Source: Halomonas sp. BDJS001
GTDB lineage: Bacteria > Pseudomonadota > Gammaproteobacteria > Pseudomonadales > Halomonadaceae
Assembly: GCF_026104355.1 (NCBI RefSeq)
Contig: NZ_CP110535.1
Location: forward strand, 3,720,001-3,784,000
Reading direction: 5' to 3'
DNA: 64,000 nt
The notes beneath the pieces are model-generated. The model saw only the letters and a program-made list of their open reading frames with translations, was not told the origin of the DNA and made no database searches. This document shows, piece after piece, positions 57,333-64,000 of the stretch (its first letter is position 1; each line of letters starts with the position of its first letter). The position numbers were made by a program, and so were the translations under genes.

Positions 57333-58466
57333 ATGAATGTGTTGCTTTGCCCCGACAGCTTCAAAGATGCGCTCAGCGCCCAAGACGCCGCTGCCGCCAT
57401 GGCGCGGGGTGTACAGCGTGCCGCACCTCAGACGCACGTTCAGGTTTGCCCGTTGGCTGACGGCGGCGAAGGCAGCTTGGATGCGCTGATCGCCGCCACC
57501 GGCGCCGAGCGTCGCCAGCTAAAGGTTCACGATGCCCTGGGGCGACCTCGCCAAGCAGCCTGGGGCTGGCTGAGCGACCAGCGTACCGCGTTTATTGAGC
57601 TGGCAGAAGCCAGTGGTTTACAGCACCTTGAGGCCGATGAGCGCACTGCGCTGCACACCTCCACATTCGGGGTGGGCGAATTGCTGCTGGCGGCCCTGGA
57701 TCAGGGTGCTGAGAAAGCGCTGCTACTGCTTGGTGGCAGCGCGACTAATGACGGCGGTGCGGGCATGCTCCAGGCGCTGGGCGCACGCTTCTTAGATCAA
57801 AACGGAGAACCGCTGCCCCCTGGCGGCGCGGCGCTTAACCGACTAGCTCGCTTAGAACTCGAAGGGCTAGACCCGCGTTTAGCCAAGCTCAGCCTGGAAG
57901 CCGCCGTTGACGTGGATAACCCACTGCTGGGCGAGCGGGGCGCCAGCGCGGTATTTGGCCCACAAAAAGGCGCATCCCCGGAGGAAGTAGAGCAGTTGGA
58001 TCGTGCGCTGGGGCACTTCGCTGATATCAGCGCCCATGTCTTAGGTGATGATTACCGCACCCTACCGGGCGCAGGCGCCGCTGGCGGCATGGGGTTTGCA
58101 GCCAAGGCCTTTCTTAATGCCACCCTGAAGCCCGGTATTGAGATGATTATGCAGCAGGCCGATATGAGCACACTCTTGGCCAATACCGACTTGGTGATCA
58201 CCGGTGAAGGGCGCCTGGATGGCCAAAGCTTGTCTGGCAAAACCCCGATTGGCGTCTCCCGTGCCGCCCAACGCCTCCACAAACCCGTTATTGTACTGGC
58301 GGGCAGCCTGGGCGATGGCTGGCAGGCCTGCTTTGACGAGGGTGTCACGGCAGCGTTTGCGCTGGCCGATGGCCCCATGTCCTTAACCGATGCCCTGCCA
58401 CGCACCGCTGAACTGCTGGAAGCGCGCTGTGAAAGTCTGTTGCGGCTGTGGGTGCACAGCCCTTGA
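57333..58466 (+). CDS. Glycerate kinase (GarK/GlxK type)
   Basis: Phosphorylates glycerate, entry of glyoxylate/galactarate breakdown products into glycolysis. The 377-aa protein has NVLLCPDSFKDALSAQDAAA and CPLADGGEGSLDAL at the N-terminus, LLLGGSATNDGGAGML, GPQKGASPEEVEQLD, and VITGEGRLDGQSLSGKTPIG near the C-terminus, all typical of glycerate kinase type I. A GTG at 57327 is also possible: GGAG lies 5 bases before it and 11 before the ATG. Monocistronic, divergent from the lipoprotein genes. Confidence 0.93.
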   Translation: MNVLLCPDSFKDALSAQDAAAAMARGVQRAAPQTHVQVCPLADGGEGSLDALIAATGAERRQLKVHDALGRPRQAAWGWLSDQRTAFIELAEASGLQHLEADERTALHTSTFGVGELLLAALDQGAEKALLLLGGSATNDGGAGMLQALGARFLDQNGEPLPPGGAALNRLARLELEGLDPRLAKLSLEAAVDVDNPLLGERGASAVFGPQKGASPEEVEQLDRALGHFADISAHVLGDDYRTLPGAGAAGGMGFAAKAFLNATLKPGIEMIMQQADMSTLLANTDLVITGEGRLDGQSLSGKTPIGVSRAAQRLHKPVIVLAGSLGDGWQACFDEGVTAAFALADGPMSLTDALPRTAELLEARCESLLRLWVHSP

Positions 58467-58689
58467 AACAAGCCTTGAAAAAAGCCTACGCCGCCAGCAT
58501 CTAATAGAGTACTCAAAGGATAGCGGCAACGATGTAAGGTCATAGCGCTGATGTACAAATGCTGATGCCGAAACGCTATGGCAGCGATGCAAAAAACTTG
58601 TTTTGCAGCGCCGCAAAGACGCCCTATTCTGGAAGCATGAATTCACCGCCGCCTACCGAAACACGGCGGCATAAATGAGGAAGCAGGAT

Positions 58690-59166
58690 ATGACGGATAC
58701 CAATAGCATTGGCCTACACGAAGGTAGCGCTAGTCAGCTCGCCGAAAAGCTCAACCACCTGCTGGCCAACTACCAAATTTTCTACATGAACGTGCGTGGC
58801 TACCACTGGAATGTTCGTGGTAACGATTTTTTCGAGCTGCACGCCAAGTTTGAAGAGTTCTATACCGACCTGCTGACCAAAGTAGACGAGGTTGCCGAAC
58901 GCATCCTGACCCTGGGCCACAAGCCGGTACACGCTTACAGTGACTACGTGAAACTCTCAAGTATTCAGGAAGATAAAGACGTTCACGACGGCACTACCTG
59001 TGTCAAAGGTGTGCTCAAAGGGTATCAAACGATTATTGAGCTGCAGCGTGAACTGCTGTCGCTCGCCTCTGACGCCGACGATGAAGGCACCGCCGCACAA
59101 GCCGGTGACTATATCCGTGAACAGGAAAAAACCATCTGGATGCTCAACGCCTACTTGAGTAAATAG
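58690..59166 (+). CDS. dps: DNA-protecting ferritin-like protein Dps
   Basis: Dodecameric mini-ferritin that oxidises iron with H2O2 and shields DNA in stress. The 158-aa protein has the intersubunit ferroxidase residues at the classic spacing: H39, H51, D66 and E70 (YHWNVRGNDFFELH ... KVDEVAE), plus the TIWMLNAYL C-terminal helix. The N-terminus is short and has few Lys, so direct DNA binding may be weak. AGGA precedes the ATG at 58690; an upstream in-frame ATG at 58675 is less likely. A terminator follows. Confidence 0.94.
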   Translation: MTDTNSIGLHEGSASQLAEKLNHLLANYQIFYMNVRGYHWNVRGNDFFELHAKFEEFYTDLLTKVDEVAERILTLGHKPVHAYSDYVKLSSIQEDKDVHDGTTCVKGVLKGYQTIIELQRELLSLASDADDEGTAAQAGDYIREQEKTIWMLNAYLSK

Positions 59167-59199
59167 GCGTTTAAAAAGTTTTTAGTCATCCTGACGTCA

Positions 59200-59226
59200 A
59201 ACGGCACCCATTTTGGGTGCCGTTTT
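59200..59226 (+). terminator. Terminator of dps
   Basis: AACGGCACCCA (59200-59210), TTT, then TGGGTGCCGTT (59214-59224): an 11-bp perfect stem followed by TTCG and preceded by A residues. It lies between convergent dps and pepD. Confidence 0.8.
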
Positions 59227-59254
59227 CGTTGCGCTTATCGATTGAAAACGCGGA

Positions 59255-60721
59255 TTAACGTTGCGTCGCGAGATCCTCGATCAACGCCCGCAGCAGCGTC
59301 CAGAACTCTTCCACCGAGGCTAACTCCACCCGCTCATCCGGCGAGTGGGCGCCGCGAATCAGCGGCCCAAAAGAGATCATATCCAAATGCGGGTATTTGC
59401 TACCAAGAATGCCGCACTCAAGCCCGGCGTGGATAACCTTCACCTCCGGCTCGCGTCCCAGCAGCGCCGCATGGCGGGCATTAAAGGTCGCCAATAGCTC
59501 GCCATTCGGATTCGGCGCCCAGCCTGGGTAACCGTTCTCGACTTTCACCCGTGCGCCAATCAATCCAAACAGCGCTTGAAAGCGATCCGCCATGGCGACC
59601 ACCGCACTGTCGTGCAGCGAACGAACCAGCGCGCAGAGGTGCAGCCGCCCATTCTCCAGGCTTAGCACTCCCAGGTTATTGGAGGTTTCTACCACGCCGG
59701 GGACATCGGCGCTCATCCGCTCGACCCCACAGGGAGCAGCGTGGAGTGCTGCCAACAGCATAACGCTGGCGTCCAAGGTTAGCGGCTCCGCTTCGGGCGC
59801 CTCGGTTAGGGGTTGAACGCTGATGCTAAGACCACTATCACCACTGCCCAACTCTCTTAGCAGAATCGTTTCCAGCCCCGCAATAGCCACCATGGCGGCG
59901 TCGAGTTCATCGGCGGGCAGCGCTACCTGGGCAAAGGCTTCCCGAGGGATGGCATTGCGCAAGGTGCCGCCGTGGTAGCTAATCAAGCGCGCGTCAAACG
60001 CTTCCAAGGAGCGCAAAACTCGAACCAATAAACGGTTGGCATTTCCCAGCGGTTTATGGATATCAATACCGGAGTGGCCACCCTTTAGGCCGGTCAAGGC
60101 GATCTCGATTACTCGCTCGTGATCGGAAGTGGCGGCGCTGGGCAACTGGGCATCCACTTCAACGTCGGCACCGCCCGCGCAGCCAATATAGACCTGGCCC
60201 CGATCTTCGCTGTCCAGGTTAAGCAGCAGCGAGCCTTCCAGCCAGTTCTCCGCCAGGTTCAGCGCACCGCCCATGGAGGTCTCTTCCTCCAGGGTAAAGA
60301 GTGCTTCCAGTGGCCCGTGGCGTAAATCAGGGTCTTCCAGCACGGCAAGAATGGCCGCCACGCCCAGCCCGTTATCTGCGCCCAGGGTAGTGCCATCGGC
60401 GTGTAGCCAGCCGTCAGCCACATAAGTGCTGATTGGATCGCGGGTAAAATCATGGGCGTGACCGCTATTGGCCTGGGCGACCATATCCAGGTGGCCCTGG
60501 AGCACCACCCCCGGGGCCTGTTCACAGCCCGGGGATGCCGGTTTACGTAGGCGTAAATTACCGAAGCTATCGCGGTCATGGGCGAGGCCTTGGGCATCGG
60601 CCCAGCTTTCGAGGATAGCGACGAGTGCCGACTCATGCCCGGAGGGGCGCGGCGTGTTACATAGCGTTCGAAAGTGGCGCCAAACCAATGAGGGCTCAAG
60701 CGCGTCAAGATGTGCGTTCAT
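59255..60721 (-). CDS. pepD: Aminoacyl-histidine dipeptidase (cytosol nonspecific dipeptidase)
   Basis: Zinc dipeptidase of the M20 family (carnosinase-like Xaa-His dipeptidase). The 488-aa protein has the metal-binding segments GHLDMVAQANSGH (about 80), GTTLGADNGLGVAAILAV (Asp ligand) and LFTLEEETSMGGALNL (Glu catalytic and metal), with GLKGGHSGIDIH and EVKVIHAGLECGIL later. GAAGAG precedes the ATG. Convergent with dps; tmcA lies 27 bases upstream on the same strand, so they may be co-transcribed. Confidence 0.95.
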   Translation of the reverse strand: MNAHLDALEPSLVWRHFRTLCNTPRPSGHESALVAILESWADAQGLAHDRDSFGNLRLRKPASPGCEQAPGVVLQGHLDMVAQANSGHAHDFTRDPISTYVADGWLHADGTTLGADNGLGVAAILAVLEDPDLRHGPLEALFTLEEETSMGGALNLAENWLEGSLLLNLDSEDRGQVYIGCAGGADVEVDAQLPSAATSDHERVIEIALTGLKGGHSGIDIHKPLGNANRLLVRVLRSLEAFDARLISYHGGTLRNAIPREAFAQVALPADELDAAMVAIAGLETILLRELGSGDSGLSISVQPLTEAPEAEPLTLDASVMLLAALHAAPCGVERMSADVPGVVETSNNLGVLSLENGRLHLCALVRSLHDSAVVAMADRFQALFGLIGARVKVENGYPGWAPNPNGELLATFNARHAALLGREPEVKVIHAGLECGILGSKYPHLDMISFGPLIRGAHSPDERVELASVEEFWTLLRALIEDLATQR

Positions 60722-60748
60722 AAGGACTCTTCGTTATCGGTAACCAGC

Positions 60749-62923
60749 CTACTTTACCTCAGTGAGGCTGTTGGCAGCGAGGCGTAGGGCTTTCAAGGCA
60801 TCGCCGTGGGCATCCGCCAGGGAACTATTTTGAAACGCCCAGGCGGCTAACCGTTGATGCGCCTGCTGCTGGGGCTCGGTTAAAGTACAGCGGCAGGCTT
60901 CACGGGCCAAGGCTTGCAGCGCCGGGCGGGCAAGGACGGGGTCACGATGGGCCGTTGCTACGTCCTTAACATCCTGCCACTCACGGTCGTTTAGCGGAGT
61001 ACTCGGCAGGTGGCCGAGCAGCAGTACCAGCACGGCCGCAGGCAACGCTTTAAGCTCAAAAGCGAGCAGACCCGGCAGTGCCGCCTGAAAGCGCTCACTA
61101 AGATCAGCCAGCACCGTCTCGCCTTCTGCATTCAGCGCTTTGGCCACCATAACAGCGAACTCACCGGTGGATGTCTCCCGGCTGATCCCCAGGCGTACCG
61201 GCCTAAAGCCCAACGCCAGCCAAAAGCTTAGCAGCGACGCCTCTGCCCCGAAGGTCGCGCCATAGAGCGCAACCCCCTGCTGCCTGGCGGCGTCCATATC
61301 CTCGTGCAGCAGCGCTTGCCCCAAGCCTTGGCGACGCCGCTCGGGGTGGGTCGCGATACGCACCACTCGCCGCCAGCGGGCTGTTAGCGCATCTCGACTG
61401 CCCGCGTGGGTCGCCAGCGACTGAGCCAGCAGATGCCCCTGTGGACGGCGTTCACCTCGGGCGACCTGCTCGGCAAGGGTGGCCTCAAAGCCGCCTTCTT
61501 CTCGGGTAACCAATACCGCTTGAGGCTCGCCCGCCTGCGCAATTAGGCGCAATTGAGTGCTGGGGCCGTCAAGCAGTTGGCGCAGGTCGTTGGGAGAAGT
61601 GCGGTAGTGGGACTGCACCAGCAGTCCAAACAGTTTCTCCAAGAGGGCATCCTGTTGGGCAAGCCAGGCGCGATCAATCACCTTGGTTGCCACAACGCTG
61701 CCATCCGCCTGAGCGCTGGGCAGCGGCGCTTTTAACAACAGCAGTTGATTGACCAGAGCTTCCAGGGGGTCGCCGCTGCGCCAGCGAATGGGCGAGTTAA
61801 GCGTTAGCGCTTTCCATTGAGGCGTCATACGGTCAAGGGTCACGCGAAAGCGCAAGGCAAACCCTCTTCCCGAGCCCTCATAGCCATGCACCGTGGTGGC
61901 AAAAGCAATACGTGGAAAGGCGGCGAGCCACTGCCCCAGCAGCGCTGCGGGAATCGCCGCTGCCTCATCGACCATTAGATAGCTGCCATCACCGCCCTGC
62001 TGCTGATCGTTAATCTGCTCGGTGAGCAGATCCGGGGGTAAAAAAACCAGCTCGCTGCCCTGGGCCAACACAAAGTGGCCTGGCGCAACGCGACGGCCGT
62101 CCGGGCAAAGTGTTGCTACCCGTTCAAACACGCTCGCAACCGCACTCAACCGTGGCGCGGTGAGCACTACTCGTTGGGCTTTATTGGTTAGCAACCGAGC
62201 GCAGGCTATACCCAGCGCCGCGCTTTTGCCGCGCCCACGATCCGCAGTGATGACCAGCGGGCGGCGGCGCTTTAAGCCAACCAGTTGCCGCACTGCGTAG
62301 GCCTGATCGGAGGTGAGGCAGTCGCTATCAGTTGCTGCTGTGTCGTCTACTCTGCGCGCAGGCAGGTGAGGCAGATGCAGCGACTGATCAAGGCCCCAGC
62401 GCACCACCTGAGACGAGGCCTGCAACTGACGCGCCAAGCGCGCTAAGTAGTGACAGCTCAGATCAGGCCAGCGCCAGGGATGATCGGCAAAACGCGCATA
62501 GTCCGGATCCGGCGTCGCTCCCCAAGGCTCTGAGGTGAGTAATACCAGTAAGCCACCGGCGGTGAGCGTTCCTGACAAGGCCCCCAACGCCTCAGGATCA
62601 AATCCGCTGCCGTGGGTATCGAGCACTACCAACTGATGCTCTGCGCCCAGTCGCGTGCGCGCCTTGCGAGGCGAAAGATGCCCATCTCCCACCCACAGCG
62701 GTGCATGCCAGGAGTGGGCTTGCCATAAAGCCTGTCCAAGCGTTCGGCACTGCTGGGCATCGCCGCTTAGCCACACTAGCTGGCGCCAGCGGCGGCGAGC
62801 TAAGCGCTGCGCATGATGAACAAGCGCTGCCATCCTTCGTGCTTGCTGTTTATTCTCTGGCACTTGGCTATTTAACAACTGACCTTCCTCTCCAGCACGA
62901 CTGCTTCCCATTACGTTACCCAT
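60749..62923 (-). CDS. tmcA: tRNA(Met) cytidine acetyltransferase TmcA
   Basis: Makes N4-acetylcytidine at the wobble base of elongator tRNA-Met using acetyl-CoA and ATP. The 724-aa protein has an N-terminal domain, an RNA-helicase-like ATPase (Walker A in ITADRGRGKSAALG; VDEAAAIPAALLG as Walker B region), a GNAT acetyltransferase domain (RIATHPERRRQGLGQALL) and a C-terminal tRNA-binding part. It is longer than E. coli TmcA (671 aa). The ATG at 62923 has no good ribosome site; internal ATGs at 62911 and 62833 are alternatives. Confidence 0.94.
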   Translation of the reverse strand: MGNVMGSSRAGEEGQLLNSQVPENKQQARRMAALVHHAQRLARRRWRQLVWLSGDAQQCRTLGQALWQAHSWHAPLWVGDGHLSPRKARTRLGAEHQLVVLDTHGSGFDPEALGALSGTLTAGGLLVLLTSEPWGATPDPDYARFADHPWRWPDLSCHYLARLARQLQASSQVVRWGLDQSLHLPHLPARRVDDTAATDSDCLTSDQAYAVRQLVGLKRRRPLVITADRGRGKSAALGIACARLLTNKAQRVVLTAPRLSAVASVFERVATLCPDGRRVAPGHFVLAQGSELVFLPPDLLTEQINDQQQGGDGSYLMVDEAAAIPAALLGQWLAAFPRIAFATTVHGYEGSGRGFALRFRVTLDRMTPQWKALTLNSPIRWRSGDPLEALVNQLLLLKAPLPSAQADGSVVATKVIDRAWLAQQDALLEKLFGLLVQSHYRTSPNDLRQLLDGPSTQLRLIAQAGEPQAVLVTREEGGFEATLAEQVARGERRPQGHLLAQSLATHAGSRDALTARWRRVVRIATHPERRRQGLGQALLHEDMDAARQQGVALYGATFGAEASLLSFWLALGFRPVRLGISRETSTGEFAVMVAKALNAEGETVLADLSERFQAALPGLLAFELKALPAAVLVLLLGHLPSTPLNDREWQDVKDVATAHRDPVLARPALQALAREACRCTLTEPQQQAHQRLAAWAFQNSSLADAHGDALKALRLAANSLTEVK

Positions 62924-63272
62924 TTACGTCTGTCAGTGTGCCGCTGAGCGCCTGATTGTGAGCCTTATCCTTACAACTTTGGTTGCACAATTTAACCCCT
63001 TTCAACGTTTTCGACTTACTTAGCCCCTCTTTGTGGCGCTCAAAAAAATAGGTAACCACATGTTTTAATTAAGTTTGCAAAGAATACGTATAACCCCCCA
63101 CAGGCGACATCTCTTACATTACTGATATTGCACCGCAGCGGGGTTGATGTGCTAATTTAGCTCTGAAGCGCTAAAACCCTTGTTTACGTAAACGTAACCT
63201 AGTAGCGCTGCACTTTCCTGACTCCAGGTAACCAACACTAATAACGCCACACGCCAAACCAGGAAATACATC
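62924..63272. other. Divergent intergenic region between tmcA and the TRAP gene
   Basis: A 349-base AT-richer stretch without a gene. It should hold promoters for both divergent genes. On the plus strand TTGCAC (63128-63133) and CTAATT (63152-63157) with an 18-base spacer is a weak candidate. The clear feature is a 12-base palindrome at 63182-63193. No RNA gene is visible. Confidence 0.55.
63182..63193. promoter_or_regulatory. Palindromic operator candidate upstream of the TRAP gene
   Basis: GTTTACGTAAAC is a perfect 12-base palindrome 80 bases before the TRAP protein ATG. Such TTTACGTAAA-type sequences are plausible sites for a LacI- or GntR-type repressor of a nutrient uptake operon. No regulator gene is in the window to test this. 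Confidence 0.4.
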
Positions 63273-64000
63273 ATGAAAAAAATGACCAAATTCGCTCTCA
63301 CCGGCCTCACTGCCGGCATTGCCTTCGCTGCCTTATCGACCACTGCCCAAGCCCAAGAACAGTGGACAATGACCACCACCTGGCCGGAAAACCTTGACCT
63401 GATCAAGATTGACCAGCACTGGGTGGAACTGGTCAATAAACTCGCCGGCGAAGAGCTGCAAATCAATTTCCGCGCAGGCGGCACGCTGATGCCCGGCACC
63501 GAAGTGTTTGACGCCACTGAAACGGGTAGCATTGAAGCTGCGGGCGACTGGCCTGGCTATTGGGCAGGCTTGAATCCCGCCTTCTCGCCACTGGCGACCA
63601 CCACCAGCCTGTTTAATGGCGTTGACTACCTCAACTGGATTCAGCAGTGGGGCGGCCGCGAGCTCTACGAAGAGATCTATGGCCAGTTCAACATGGTTTA
63701 TCTCCCCTACGGCATTACCAACAATGAGTCGGGCTTTATGGGCCGCACCCCGATTGAGAGCATCGCCGACCTTGAAGGCAAGCGGCTGCGCCTTTCCGGT
63801 CGCGACCAGGGTCGCGTGCTTGAAGAGCTGGGCGGCTCCCAGGTTACCCTGGCCGGCGGTGAAGTCTACCAAGCCATTGAGCGCGGCGTTATCGATGCGG
63901 GTGAGTTCTCCACCCCAGGCGTTGATTTTAACGCCGGTTTTGCCGAAGTAGCAGACTACTGGGCAACGCCAGGCTGGCACCAGTCCGCTAGCGTGTTTGG
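63273..64000 (+). CDS. TRAP transporter solute-binding protein, DctP family, 5' part (cut by window edge)
   Basis: The first 242 codons of a periplasmic TRAP-type binding protein. A signal peptide ends at about residue 27 (TTAQA, then QEQW). WTMTTTWPENLDLIKID is followed by FRAGGTLMPGTEVFDA, the central GKRLRLSGRDQG with the carboxylate-binding Arg, and the later motif GEVYQAIERGVIDAGEFSTP. The last pieces (PGWHQSASVF) resemble the 2-oxo-acid-binding TakP branch, though the substrate is not certain. AGGAAA precedes the ATG. The permease genes should follow beyond the window. Confidence 0.93.
   Translation, partial: MKKMTKFALTGLTAGIAFAALSTTAQAQEQWTMTTTWPENLDLIKIDQHWVELVNKLAGEELQINFRAGGTLMPGTEVFDATETGSIEAAGDWPGYWAGLNPAFSPLATTTSLFNGVDYLNWIQQWGGRELYEEIYGQFNMVYLPYGITNNESGFMGRTPIESIADLEGKRLRLSGRDQGRVLEELGGSQVTLAGGEVYQAIERGVIDAGEFSTPGVDFNAGFAEVADYWATPGWHQSASVF

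Noticed and set aside
62990..63120. Possible small RNA or RNA thermometer in the tmcA/TRAP gap
   Set aside because: AT-rich sequence without a convincing hairpin-plus-T-run or a promoter pair.

Overview
The window looks like an ordinary stretch of chromosome from a gammaproteobacterium, most likely Halomonas or a close relative. This is inferred from gene order and protein flavour recalled from known families, not from a search. Supporting points are the purL / mltF / tadA neighbourhood, divergent rpmE and priA, argS-(ftsN-like)-hslVU, ubiE-ubiJ-ubiB followed by hisE and tatABC, hemB next to ppk1, and fabY-coaD-ferredoxin, together with a BCCT osmolyte carrier and a TRAP solute-binding protein. 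G+C looks moderately high. I saw no rRNA, tRNA, CRISPR array, insertion sequence, phage gene or integration scar.

Layout. 1-5.8 kb: the 5' part of purL runs off the left edge on the minus strand, divergent from mltF; tadA, a TesB-type thioesterase, a short malic enzyme and rpmE follow. 6-13.4 kb: priA, argS, an FtsN-like SPOR protein, hslVU and a DUF971 protein. 13.5-18.7 kb: ubiquinone genes ubiE/J/B, then hisE and the Tat translocase. 18.8-26.4 kb: elbB, hemB, ppk1, metE and its divergent activator gene metR, with a clear MetR box between them. 26.4-31.4 kb: a two-component pair of RstAB type, two small genes (46 and 59 aa), a membrane-anchored retropepsin and a UMF1-type transporter. 31.5-34.4 kb: two periplasmic solute-binding proteins translated with a membrane diguanylate cyclase. 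34.4-36.9 kb: a BCCT carrier, a possible 50-aa membrane protein and a small membrane protein. 36.9-43.8 kb: a six-gene minus-strand run (TrmB-like methyltransferase, SMR exporter, dacB, dgkA, glnE, AEC transporter).

44-51.2 kb: fabY, coaD, a ferredoxin and a MATE exporter in one tight run, then an AtoE-type carrier, a YciA-type thioesterase and a voltage-sensor-like membrane protein without a pore. 51.2-54 kb: a MocR-type regulator divergent from a LysE exporter with two matching palindromes at the two start regions, then an I78-inhibitor lipoprotein and an entericidin-like peptide. 54-57.2 kb: a HIT protein and a minus-strand metal cluster (two lipoproteins, a DUF1007 protein and a NicO/RcnA-type permease) with a Zur-like palindrome. 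57.3-64 kb: glycerate kinase, dps, pepD, tmcA and the 5' part of a TRAP solute-binding protein cut by the right edge.

Most of the window is core metabolism and information processing. The less understood parts are the solute-binding/diguanylate-cyclase operon, the pore-less voltage-sensor-like protein, the metal cluster, the MocR/LysE operator pair and the 46-aa small gene, which has its own promoter-like sequence and terminator.
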